Source: Trichoplax sp. H2 | Taxonomy: Eukaryota; Placozoa; Uniplacotomia; Trichoplacea | Assembly: GCA_003344405.1 (NCBI GenBank) | Contig: NOWV01000026.1 | Coordinates: 605,229-669,228 of the forward strand | DNA: 64,000 nucleotides | Reading direction: 5' to 3' | Shown here: positions 52,532 to 64,000 of the stretch, one piece after another | Layout of the letters: every line of letters begins with the position of its first letter | Position numbering within the stretch: the first letter of the stretch is position 1 | Translations under genes and position numbers: made by a program | Notes under the pieces: generated by a model | Databases searched by the model: none | What the model was told of the DNA's origin: nothing | Seen by the model: the letters and a program-made list of their open reading frames with translations, nothing else

Positions 52532-55500
52532 ATGGTATTCCAACACATCGATATCAAGGCATGTGTCTTAGCCGTATTGATCGCAGCCATCAGTTGGATT
52601 ATTCATATTGTTGTTATCAAAAGACTGACATCACCGTTGCGCAAGGTTAGTATACATAGCCATCCAACGTGATGGCACGATAGGCGATTTTGCAATGGAT
52701 CCGAACTAACACTAACTTTGGCAAATAACCATTCATTTGATAATTGAACAATAAACCAAATCAGTTTGTAGTCATTCGCTTCCATACACGTAAAATCCAC
52801 TCGCATATCGATCATCTTACAGTATATACTTTATGTCCTACATGGAGTATAGTTACATGTTATAATATTGAGACTGCCAACAAGTAAACTATTTACGCGT
52901 GAGAAGTCTATTGTATTCTTCTACACTACTCTTACATACTATAGTATGCGAGCATAGGTAGTTCATGAATTAGTTCATGATGTCATGAATTAGTAATATA
53001 CAATTAAATAGAGATATAGAGTATAAAATGCCATTCATAGATAAACAATAATAATTGCAATTGGTACATTAAATACTTTATTACCGATGCTCTTCCAAAT
53101 GAACAGTTACATGTCTACGATGTTTTAGGACTGTTTTATGGATGTTGGCGTAACTTGCACTTAATGAACGCGTTACTTCTTGACCGTCTAATAATTTAGA
53201 TTCCTGGCCCACGAACTTGGTCGTTGTTAGGTAATACGCTGCAATTAATGCAAGAAAGCGCTGGCGATTCTCATCTTAGGTTGGATAAAAAGAATCATTG
53301 TCTAATAGCATCAAACACTACGATTAATGTTGAATGAAATAACAAATTTGCTGTATTAGTCAAATCTCATATGCTTAACATAATATAAATACTAGTCATT
53401 CATTGCTCTAGTGATCATATATTCTGTAAATGCAAATATAAAAATATACCATACAAGTCTAAAAGAGATGATAATGCCGTTGTTGATAATACTGCTATAC
53501 CAGTTAACAGTCATAGCAGCTATTAGTAGTAATCGTTTCCCTGTCGTTATTTGACTTAGATGGTCACTACAGTATGGAAAAATCTTTCGATTTGAACTAC
53601 CGTTTACTAGCGAACGGGTAGCAATATTGGATGCTGATCTCATAAAGCAAGTACTGGTCACAAGATGCTCGAAATATCGAAAACCCGAACGTTTCTCTAT
53701 GTTCGTAAAATACAAATTAATCATTAATCTCAGATGATGATACTACCTACTATACCTGTATACTTTGAATTTTAGATAACTTCGTAGCTGGTTATATGAT
53801 AATTAAATTACTGTATCGTACACGATTCGCTGTTGAAATTGATCACTATAGCAAGAGACGACAGAATTCAATGATATAAGATACAAATACTATCTCCGAA
53901 TTTTATTGCATCTTTGTCGTATAATTCATGCAGGTTTTTGGGGCCAATTATCGGGAATGGATTGTTTCTGTTAGAAGGGCCAACACATGCTCACTATAGA
54001 AAAATAATCAATCCTGCATTTAAATATTCAAAGATTAAAGGTGACGTACAAGTCGGTGTTGCAATTAAAATTATTGACTTTGTGTACACAAAACCTTTAT
54101 ACGCTAGCAATCACTTCTGGTTCAGTGGTAGATTAACTATGTTTTTGATAACCGTCGGATACCATAACATAACCTCTTTCAGCTTTATATTAGCCATTCC
54201 GATTATATTTTAATTACAGCGAGAACTTATCAGTTCTATAGCTAGTAAGATTTCTTTATCGACCCTACAATTAAATTCAATCAATCTATCTTATTATGCA
54301 CAGAGATGATGCCTATGTTTCAACACTTTACGGATATATTAGCTGAAAAATGGCGCAAGGAAATTGATTCAAAAGACCAGGGAAAGGCCGTTATCTGTGT
54401 ACAAGACAATTTGACTAAGCTCACTCTAGATATCATATGCAAAAGCGCTTTTGGTTACGACTGCAATGCATTAACTGACGAGAGCGTCAAAATATCTCAA
54501 TGTTTCAACACAGTACTGCAAAATCTTGCGGTCAAGTATGTAAACTTTCAAATTTACGCTTGCATTCACTTTGAATTTGAACATTTCTCCTAATTTACAC
54601 TTGAATGCTTACACAAGTTAGCGTAACAGTGTTCCGCGTTTACACACGTTTTTATCAGCACTAGATACTGTATTCCAATCTATTAACATTTCATATTAAT
54701 TTTTAATTTTTATTGCCACAGTTGGAGAAATTTTATTCCAATGTATAAATCATTGCCTACCCCTGATAACCTGAAAATCCGAAGATCTCTTAATTTGGCT
54801 CATCAACTTGTTGATAAAGTCATCGAAGAAAAACTGCAAGAAACAGATTCAAGTAATACTACTATTCTTCTATTGTAGCCTTGCTTGAGGTTACAAAATT
54901 TATAGTAGCATGGAATTAATATATAAAGGATATATTGAATTAAATATCTATAGTATTAACGGCACCTTGTAGAAAATTTTATAGCTTATTAATATAATTT
55001 CAGTTAAAGAAAGCAGCTGCCTTTTGGATAGTATGATATCACTAAAACAAGAGGATAATACTCCAGCTCTAACAAAACAAGAACTGCATGATCAAGTAAT
55101 GACATTCATGTTAGCTGGACACGAGGTGACGCTATTAAGAGCTGATTTTGGTTGTAATGATTACAGTTTATATTCTTTAATATTTTATCATCGATATAAT
55201 GAATAAGCTATCGATTGATTCCTTTGCGATGTAATGTTATACTTCAATATTACTTATTGCATACTCAAATAGTCGCATTATATCAGAGCAGGTGTAGACT
55301 GATATTGATATATATGTGCTTGTTGTAGACTACAAGCGTAGCACTAACATGGGCATTGTATGCCTTGGCTAATAACCCGAAAATTCAAATTAAAGCAAGG
55401 CGAGAAATTAAGGATGTACTCAACAACTGCGATGAAATTTCATGTGAAAAACTTGATGAATTGCTATATCTGGGCAACGTCATTAAGGAATCTCTAAGGT

Positions 55501-56163
55501 AATTATATATTAACAGAAAAATTATCTCAAGCAATATACATGTGTCGTGGCCAATCCGCTAAAGTTGGCCTAGGATCTGCTTAATGTGCTTTATTGCTTA
55601 GTGTAATAATATTGTACATTCTCTTGGTAACGTTCTATAGATTATACACTCCAGCGTCTGTAACGTCCAGACAAGCTCTAAGTGATGATTATTTAGGAGT
55701 GTATTATATTCCTAAGGGTACACATGTAGTCATCAGATTCCCACACAGGCTAGTAGCTTATTTATAAATTATTAATAATCAAATCAAATGTTGGTTAGCT
55801 ATAAACTATATATGGACTAAGCCTAATTTAATTAATTTTCCACTTATTAACTTATATCTATAAATATTTAAAATGAATAGACATCCTGATTATTTTGAGG
55901 ATCCAGAAATGTTTAACCCCGATAGATGGGATACCACGGCCAAAAATGTTAATCCTTATGCTTATCTGCCATTTTTGATTGGATCTAGAACATGTATAGG
56001 CTACAAGTTCGCCTTGATGGAAATGAAATTAATACTAGCAAATTTGCTAGCTAAATTTTCCTTTAATATTGTACCGAATTTCAAATTTAAAAGAAGGCAA
56101 TTTATCACAATGAAACCTGTACCAGATTTGAATCTAATGGTTTCACGAGTGGTTGATAGCTGA
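52532..56163 (+). CDS. Microsomal cytochrome P450 (plus strand)
   Basis: Ten exons: 52532-52645, 53200-53279, 53560-53700, 53934-54040, 54304-54535, 54722-54852, 55004-55125, 55329-55498, 55641-55748, 55881-56163. They sum to 495 residues. Landmarks in order: N-terminal anchor (CVLAVLIAAISWIIHIVV), hinge IPGPRTWSLLGN, LIGNG-like block (FLGPIIGNGLFLLEG), I-helix AGHETTSVALTW, K-helix ESLRLYTPA, FNPDRW, and heme loop FLIGSRTCIG with Cys440. All catalytic landmarks are present, so it is probably functional. Most intron positions match the minus-strand paralogue. Two junctions need care. Exon 3 must end at a weak GTTCGT donor (53701), because the nearby GTAAAA donor would break the frame. The last intron begins GC instead of GT. 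It belongs with CYP3/CYP4/CYP46-like proteins; substrate unknown. Confidence 0.92.
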
Positions 56164-56238
56164 TTGTTTTTAATCTTAATTACCCTAACTGGAAATTGCT
56201 ATAACATGTGAAATGTTGTTGTACTCTAGGATAACTGA

Positions 56239-56244
56239 AATAAA
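56239..56244 (+). terminator. Poly-A signal of plus-strand P450
   Basis: AATAAA, 76 bases after the P450 stop codon. Confidence 0.5.
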
Positions 56245-59200
56245 ATTTCTTTTGTAAGTCAAACTATTGCAGTAAAACTGTAAATATCTTCATATTAGGT
56301 AATTTTAAATCATAGATAAATCTAAATCCAATGTACTTTGTATTAATCCTACGAAACTTAGAAAAAATACTGTTTATCTTTTGTAGTTGAAACTATAATA
56401 ATGTTGTAGAATTTAAAGCTCATTGCAATAAATTGTTATTTTATCTACAACAGAAGAGAGCTAATGTGTGTAACCCTCTTGATCTCTCAATGTTACCATG
56501 CAGCAAACTACAGTATATCGTGTTATAAAGTAAAACTGAAAACCACAGATTATATTCATTCTTTCGAATCAAATAGTAGAATAATTCTAAATGTTTCAAA
56601 TATCTTTTAATGAACTGTATCAAGTTTAACCTTTAGTAAATGAATTTATGCATGTTAATACCTTTTAGTAATAGCCTAGCTCCATCTTCGGGTATTTCGT
56701 TTCTGGTCGAAGAAAATGAACGAAAAATAGTAGATTCGTTCATTCAAGCGGGATGCATAAAAATTTTATATGTACTTAATTATTTTTTAGTGTAATGGAA
56801 ATTTTTCAGGGCGTTGGTAACACATTTACCGATAAAAGGGCATGAATTCTTGCAATTAAGTTACACTATATCGTATAGGTATTTTGATTAAGCAACGAGT
56901 ATCTCGTATAGAGACATTGAATTAATTTGTTAAGCTTTTAGTTTAATATATCAAAGCCGGCCTATCTTAGTTTGGAATTTCACTTAAAATCCTTTGAATA
57001 ACCTGCATATCAGTTTATTAAGGATCTCCGTAGTAGTTCTTTCGATATTTAAAAATCAAACAATTAATGCAAGAAACATTATGATATATTTCTTATTGTG
57101 ATTCTTAAATTAGTTGTATGCCCATCGGATTAAAGTAAGCATACTGCTGCTGGATTTCTCGTATAAATTAGTTTCTCTCCAAGATAAGCTAAATTCATTA
57201 AGTTACTATATAATATGATATTGTCTTTTGCTTATATTCCTGGATTAAAGAATGCTTTTCAGCAAAACGAAATAAAGCTACACAAACTTTATGTCACAAT
57301 TATTCATGCAATAAATTTTCTGTTTTAAGAGGAATAAGTAATGCAATTATTTTATAAAATCAATATATTAAAGTATTGAGTCATAGCACCTATGTATAGA
57401 TACAGTAGAACCACTTAAATTGCATCGTTTAATGGACTAGTGAGTATTCTTCATATCTGTAACTAACATCTCAAAATGGCCAAATGGCGGTGCGAAGACA
57501 TCCCTTCAATATTCCTCCTACAAGTTTTGTTTAAATTCCTATGATTTAAACAGTAAAACAATCAACTACTATAGTATAGCATCGCTGCTATGCTGACTTT
57601 TAAAGACTTTCTATTGTAATAGTATCTTTATAGATGATAGCAACAGGTTGCGTTTGTAATAGAATATTACAGAATAAAATTACTCTTTAAGACATTCTAT
57701 TAAAATGGAATGTCTCAAAGAGTAATCCTAGGGGTTATTAGCAAATATATCACTCCTAAATAGTTTTTTATTGCTTAACTCAAATAACTCAATTCTGTTT
57801 ATAGACATTAAGCTAGAGCGCAATGCAATCAATTGGTCGAACACTAGACACATCTAATATTTGTTATATTCATGAGCTACCGATACAATTTCATTTACCG
57901 AGTTATTGTGAAGATCGGTCGTGCTTAAACTGTAAAATGGTATGATCTATCTGCAATGAACTACTTCAGTAGGAGATACACGATATTAGTCACCGTAAGT
58001 TTACGAAGCCGATAAAATGATAGATAAGACATTAGAAAATACAAAAATTATGTTCAACTGGAAAACAATAAATGACTAATATTAGTAAAAATAGATCTCA
58101 GGACTTCATCTAAAATGGGCGGTGGCATTAGAATTGCAACATACTGTGCCAATACAAAAATATCTCCATGAACGCTATTGTTCACGCTACTAATTGTTGT
58201 TGTTATAAATAAAAAGGAACTAAGGCGGCCGCATCATTGTTTTTATTTATGAAAATGGAAAAGTTTCACCGAATTATAACAAAGTGAAAATATCAATCTA
58301 AGGATTCGAAGTGGCTAATTCCATAATCATAGTAAAAAATCTGATAAGCTGTAAATATAATTAAATGATATCTACTACTTAATCTCTTAATTATAGTTTA
58401 CAGTTAAACCTTTCTCAATAGAAAGCACGACTTATAATCCTGTGGAGAAGTTGGAATCTAGAAAAGAAAAAATTTACTGACCGGTTGTTGTCAGTGTCAA
58501 AACATAATAGATCGATGAAAAATTATTATCAAATATATAAATTTATGGTTAAAACGTCATGGCGTACGTCTGCCCGGCGATAATAATATACTTTTAATAG
58601 CATTTTGTGGGGTGATATGTGAGTAGTTAGTGCAATTTATTATAGTACCTTGTAAAGGTTAGCTTGCTGTGGATAGTAAATTCATTGTTCATATTCGATG
58701 GGAGGAAAAAATATAATTTAAGGCGAACTTTACCTTTTATTACGCTTTTATACTAGAAATCCACAGTAACTAACCTTAATTCAGTCAGGATATGATTAGA
58801 ATCATAACTGCAAAGCCGGTATGTTTGGTATAGTATTTCTTCCTCATCACGACCGAGCCAGTAAGAAGTACTACGTGATACTCACCTTACTGCACGAGAC
58901 ATGGGTCTTGTGACGGAATTTCTGCATTATTCATTTTCGATTTACTTGTACTGGTACTGTTCAAGGTAAAATGCCACAATTCATTTTTCACCTGAAAATA
59001 TTAGGCTATTTCCAGACTATCAGTTCTTTATATCCATTATCCGTGGCGCTGTCCAATAAAAATTTCTTTTAAGTTTTATAGGAGATACCTTACAGAATGT
59101 ACAAGATGCATAGGACAAATAATGTAGTAGTTTATAGCTATTCACCGCGTTGATGATGAATTCTTTGATGATTAATGCTTGAAAAATTATATATCTACGA

Positions 59201-60399
59201 AAGTAGGCATGGTCCAAGGTGACTTTGAAGTAAAGAAATTTAGATGGAATGCTTTAAAGAAACAAGACTACTACGAAACTTTTATTAAAAACTTACTAAC
59301 GCTAAAAATTTTTCATCAGGTAAGTAAAAGCCTATAACGGAGCGTTTTTGGCCATCAGGCATAAAAGGCACAGAAAGAATTTGTAAATTAAATTTTAATT
59401 CACTATTAATTTGTCATCTAATTAAAGGTCTAGTGAATTATAAGTAGATTTTGTTTTTCCTTTATTGCTGTTTTATTATAGCAAGCAGAGACGCGAGTAA
59501 CTGTAACAAAAGAAGCAAGTTAACCTCAACCAAATGTACTATTTAGCAATATAAGTGTTTCAATTCATCACGACACTTTTTTGCTGTGAGCAATTTAAGT
59601 TTTACTGAAAATGCCATTAAAAATTTCTTTCCATGTAAGTTTCAGTGCCTTAAAATTTCCCTAATACTTCTGATTTCACTTGAAAAATTCGTTATCACCA
59701 TAACTAGTTCAGAACAAAAAATTATGTATTTAATGCCTCGAATTCATGTGAATTTAATCTAAGTAAATGTTCCGGTAAAATTATCGCTTATTCGATTGTA
59801 CTATTTACAACACTGCCTTTGTTTACCTTTTTAAAGTAAAAGTAATTAAAATTACCGGTAAATTAATTATATTGTGGCGCCACTGCAACTATAAATTTGG
59901 ATACTCTTTCACAGTAAATAGTAATAATTGTTTAGAAAACACAGACATATAACTTCCTCGGATTATAAGCTTTACGAGATTTATTAACAATGGCGCATCT
60001 ATAATATCAATAGCTCTGTATGGTACAAATTAAAAAAATTATCTGAGAACGAAATTAATATCGTCTTAAACTGACAATGATTTCGAAGGAATTAATAATA
60101 AAATATAAGGTAACGCAATACTGAATATATATTATACGTTGTATATCTATATATTTTGTGTGATATTTCTGTACGGCCAAGCGACATGATTGTTTGGCAA
60201 TTATCATCTTTTATGCTCCCTACCGTGAAACTTATCCGATTCAATCCTGTATTGTTCTTCATTGTCCATCATAGGCTATAAAACTAACATTAAATCGTCA
60301 TATTCATTAATTTGGGCTCAGCTGTGAAAGTTTAATAGTTGCTATTTCATCAAGTTCGTTTTGACCTGATTAACAGAACCACTACGTCAATTTATCAAC
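56245..60399. other. Gene-poor region
   Basis: About 4.1 kb with no supported gene. Two isolated hints: on the minus strand near 58880-58915 a strong GTGAGT donor follows ATGTCTCGTGCAGTAAG, which could end a first coding exon, but I found no partner exon; on the plus strand 59209-59319 an ATG frame of about 37 codons (FRWNALKKQDYYETF) ends at a GTAAGT donor. Both are unproven. Confidence 0.35.
57679..57726. repeat. Hairpin with 19-bp arms
   Basis: ATTACTCTTTAAGACATTC at 57679-57697 pairs with GAATGTCTCAAAGAGTAAT at 57708-57726, with one G-T-type mismatch and a 10-base AT-rich loop. It is short for a typical animal pre-microRNA and shows no flanking duplication. It could be a regulatory RNA hairpin or a relic of a small inverted-repeat element. 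Confidence 0.7.
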
Positions 60400-62248
60400 A
60401 TGAAGTACCAAGCTGTTTTCCTATTTGCCATGCTATTTGCATTTGTTAGCTGTGATTTTACACAAGATGCTGACGAAAATTTGGACTTTGATAACGATAT
60501 TCGTGAGAGATTCGATCAAATGAACGACAACGATGATGATTTTGACAACAGTCAAAAGTCCGTGGAAGCTTCGCTAGAGTAAGCATGTACTTTGCAATTT
60601 TATAGTTTTGTAAGATCATTATTTTACATTAGTTGTATATATGTTTAATTAGCAGTATCAATATTGATTTTTTGTTCCGTTTGAAAATCTTAGGGATGAT
60701 TTCGAAAATGGCAATGATGAAGATGATAAGCACAATGTAATCAGAGTGAAATCGGTACGAGTATTAGTTCTTGTTTAGCTGATTATCACTAAAATGTCTG
60801 CGGGGTAGTTAACAATTTAGAATAAGCCTAGATCTAACTTTCTATTTCTTAAATGAAATATTTTATTTTTTACTTTTAATTCTGATAATTTCGATTTCGG
60901 AAGGAGTGATTTACGGAAATTAACTCAGGTCTCAATGTATTTGTGAGATTTGATATATTAAAGTCAAATATAGATTAAAACTAATCTTGAAAGAAAAGTT
61001 TGTTCAGCTATTTTAATTTATTACATTATCAAATATTCTTGGCTAACAGCAGACCATAATCATGTCTTGATCAAGTAACTATTACAATAGACCATTTCTT
61101 AATTTATTGTTGGCAGTAAAGTACATTAAGATAGTAATTTCATTACATCAAACTAATATTCGTATAATTTTCAACTTTTCTTTACTAAATTAGATTATTA
61201 TAGCATGGTACCGTCAATTTAAAATTGTTATCGGCTGTAGTATAGAAATAATTATAATAATTCTGGTATATAGTTACTGTTTACACAAACAAAAGAAAAA
61301 AATCACAGCCATATTTTCATGAATTGAAGATACTGTAGCTTATGCCATTTTAAATTACTAAAACATCGTAGTTATCGCACTTAAGTTAAAATAATACTCA
61401 TTCGATAAGTTTGGTTATATTGGCATCTAATAAGATCATTGTTTCATTGTTTTTGTAATAACTTTATTAGCATTATCGTCGCCGGTTTTTTGATGGTAAA
61501 AAATCAAATGCGGTAAGTTAGATTGGATTACTTTATTATGTATTATCGGTATATTTAAATGCAATACGAACTCCTGATTAATTATTTAACACGATTTTTA
61601 ATTTATTTCTTAATGCAATCATTCTTTATAGTAGAGTTGTCATCGATTTTTCGGTAAATAAAAATCGAAAGCAGTAAATACTTGCTCTATGTATAAATTA
61701 CTGCAATACGTTACTATTAATGATTGTTTAGTTTGTTTACACGCATATATTAAGATCATATTGCTTCTGTGCCGTTTAATGAGGTACTTTATGAATGAAT
61801 AATTATAATCATTAATTTAGTTATTCCACCCTCATCACGCCTCTGGGAGCCAAAAAGCGAGACCGTTAAAAATGTCACCTATTCCTACAACATAATCAAG
61901 AATAGAATAAAATAAAAGTTTAAATAAAATTTGATTACTTTCGATTTACTACTTAAAGCGATTTCATTCCATTACATTTCTGCAATTTTGTTACGGATGT
62001 ACTTATACTTATAGATAACCCAAAAATTTTAAGAAAACCTATTATATTCTCGAGCTATATTGTTATTATACAGCACTATAAGTAGCCATAGACATATTCA
62101 AACTGAATATAACACGTTAAGCTTTTGCTTCGATTGATTATTAAACGTAGCATTTTGTTCCGTTTTTTCATATTGAATATCTCTTTAGTGGATTTTCCGT
62201 CGTCGTTTTTACCGTCGTCGTATTTTCGGCAGCCAAAAGCAGCACTGA
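60400..62248 (+). CDS. Acidic-pro / cationic-tail secreted peptide precursor
   Basis: Four exons: 60400-60578, 60694-60754, 61471-61512, 62189-62248. Junctions are GT-AG and in phase, giving 113 residues. The signal peptide (MKYQAVFLFAMLFAFVSC) is followed by a pro-region of nearly 60 residues packed with Asp and Glu (for example NDNDDDFDN and NGNDEDDK). The last ~39 residues are very basic, with ten Arg, four Lys and one Asp. They carry RRRFFDGKK in exon 3 and FRRRFY then RRRIFG in exon 4, so the motif RRR plus two mostly aromatic residues appears three times. The layout is that of cationic antimicrobial peptide precursors, in which the acidic part masks the peptide; Hydra arminins share it. 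Similarity is of layout, not proven descent. Alternatively, RRR and GKK could be convertase sites for very short peptides. An unspliced transcript would stop at 60776 instead, losing the cationic part. Confidence 0.65.
61635..61673 (+). pseudogene. Degenerate or alternative copy of the RRRFF exon
   Basis: Between exons 3 and 4 of the preceding gene. It follows an AG acceptor-like site and reads CATCGATTTTTCGGTAAATAA, then AAATCGAAAGCAGTAA, which aligns base for base with exon 3 (CGCCGGTTTTTTGATGGTAA, then AAATCAAATGCGGTAA) apart from a 2-base loss and a 3-base gain. In phase it would encode CHRFFGK and stop. It is either a decayed exon copy or an alternative last exon ending in a Gly-Lys amidation-like signal. 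Some mismatches to the consensus donor favour decay. Confidence 0.45.
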
Positions 62249-64000
62249 AACGTAAGTTACATAAATTTAAAGCTTCAAGATAATTTAATATCACATGTAT
62301 TAATGGAACTTTAATGTACTTAGTAGTAATTTGTCAGAGTATAAATCAGTTTGATAAGATCTGGGGTCTATACATAAGGTACAGTAGATATAATGTGTGA
62401 GGTTTATCAAGGAATTTTACTTGCATCCAAGATCATCTAGTTTCTCATAACCATTATGAGTTGTAGCTAATGTTCAGAGTTAATACAATACAACATAAAA
62501 TGTCCATAAATATACTTGTATCATCTAGAAACTATTACTTGATCTGTTTAGTATATTAAACAACCTTTCCGTAAATTGTTCCAAATCCTAATAAATTAAA
62601 TCTAATCTATATTGTATCGGCCGCAACGTACTAAATACAATCATGATTAATAAGTGCTAATGCTTAGTCTAATGCTAATTTCGGACTCCGATCTCTGCCC
62701 TGCATAAATTCTTAGAGTAGCTAAATATTTTAATGTTAACGTTGCCTGATTAATTATTTTTGCATTTAGAGGCCAAATCCCAGTCATCAGGTGCTTGAAT
62801 ATGGAACAAGGAAATTCATTATCGAATCTTTACGATCAAAAATGTTTCCCCAAATCATATATACAGTGTCATAGTAGTTGATTATTGTTATACTTTGTTA
62901 TTATAGGACATGAAATAATGGACTTACGAGCATTTTGTCCTACTTAGTTGACTATTGATGAGTAGTATAGTTGTTGTGCTCATATATTAAATTCTGCTTT
63001 GAAGTTTTAGTCCAACATTTTAATCCATTATAAATTGAATGTATCAATGATCTACCCATTCTCTTTAGTTTCGATTCCATGTTTTGGATAAAAATTACTG
63101 CTTGGATGTTTTGTAAAATGCTGTACTGCTATATGTCTTAATAAATATCAACCCGCTATTTTTTTTATCTCAATTTTGGTACTCTTCCTTGATCTTCATT
63201 ACTGTGAGACTGTTTGAAAATATACCAGTACCAGTCTACTGTCATACAAAAGCATTGCAAACCTGTGGAACTAGGAATTACCGATTGAATTAAACGTTTA
63301 ACTGCAGTACTATACTATGCTGTGTAGCACTGTGCAATCAAATTATACGCCACTTGTGTTGACAGCTCGGAAATACAGTCGTGTTGTAGCCTTATTGGCT
63401 AATCTTCCCTTAATATATTATAGCTAACCTTAGCGTCATCCCTAATATGTACATTAGTACCTATTGCATGTTTTAAGACCTTATATAAAATGGTACCAAT
63501 AATTATTTCTTTATAATTACTGTATTCCTTAATTTTAACTGTACTTAGTGTGATGGAGGGTTCGATATCTCGAGGATTGAGATTTAGTCGCCATTTACAA
63601 TTATTACACCAAAGGGTTTATAAAAGTTATGCTTTATTGTAGGTTAGTAATGTGAAGTACAGTGAGGTAGTTACGGTAGATCAGCGTGCAAGCTGTCGTG
63701 AGTAACGAGTAGAAGTATTAGACTGTGAGAGACTAACTAGAAGACTAACTGAGAGGCTAATGAACTCTGAGGTAGAAATCGCCGGTATTTATAGTTTTAA
63801 AGATAGAGCACATGCAGAGAATAGGATTGTGGAATTAGATACAACATATACCATAACAGGTTACAAAATAGCAGATGATTGTAGAAAACAGCGAGTACCG
63901 TAATAACTAAATACAGTAGTCTATATATGAATGTAGAGTAAGCGGACTGTAGATCTGTCTAAATATAAGAGCAATACAACATGTCTATATTTAAGAGTAG
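62249..64000. other. Right-end region without recognised gene
   Basis: The opposite strand of the last cationic exon is open (62076-62294, minus) but carries no motif and is treated as a shadow. The final 450 bases (from about 63550) are richer in G and contain short repeated words (GAGACTAACTAGAAGACTAA, then CTGAGAGGCTAA), possibly part of a repeat cut by the window end. No gene is supported. Confidence 0.4.

Noticed and set aside
53392-53724. 110-codon minus-strand frame
   Set aside because: Antisense of plus-strand P450 exon 3; the sense reading (GKIFRFELPF, then LIKQVL) matches P450s.
60755-60778. Reading on from exon 2 to the stop at 60776 as the true end of the acidic protein
   Set aside because: Possible, but a GT donor precedes it and two downstream exons in phase share the repeated RRR motif, which is unlikely by chance. 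Kept as the main alternative.
62076-62294. 72-codon minus-strand frame
   Set aside because: Overlaps the cationic last exon; no motif, no signal peptide, and no splice partners.

Overview
The window looks like nuclear DNA from an early-branching animal. It is very AT-rich. The multi-exon genes have mostly short GT-AG introns, and the recognisable proteins are animal types: a UBXN6 (UBX/PUB) cofactor, an RGS G-protein regulator, two microsomal P450s and SCPEP1-like serine carboxypeptidases. The compact genes beside AT-rich gene-poor DNA would suit a placozoan such as Trichoplax or Hoilungia. That assignment is inference. I see no tRNA, rRNA, CRISPR array or intact transposon.

Layout. 1-4.6 kb: gene-free apart from a palindromic CTGTACAG-type repeat cluster. 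4.67-10.15 kb: two intronless serine carboxypeptidase paralogues in tandem (+), one secreted and one type II membrane-anchored. 11.2-12.04 kb: an ~86-bp tandem repeat and a second CTGTACAG cluster, directly before UBXN6 (+, 10 exons, 12.07-14.9 kb). An RGS gene converges on it from the minus strand, with a clear RGS domain in three exons spread over 15.96-22.5 kb and probable microexons further upstream. 25-35.9 kb and 36.2-42.7 kb are gene-poor except for a 115-residue secreted protein at 35.9 kb. At 42.75-44.83 kb I reconstruct a 116-residue peptide precursor built from five microexons of 12-24 nt. 47.3-56.2 kb holds two P450 genes arranged head to head, with the third CTGTACAG cluster in the 1.7 kb between their start codons. 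At 60.4-62.25 kb lies a 113-residue precursor with a signal peptide, a strongly acidic pro-region and a very basic Arg/aromatic tail.

The most novel material is the two small split precursor genes. The first carries two peptides ending in F-x-W before KR cleavage sites, and a 12-nt microexon that appears to switch one dibasic site on or off. The second has the acidic-pro/cationic-mature layout of antimicrobial peptide precursors such as Hydra arminins, with the motif RRR plus two aromatic/aliphatic residues used three times and a decayed extra exon copy. Exon joins were made by eye from splice signals, reading-frame phase and family similarity. No search or transcript data were available.
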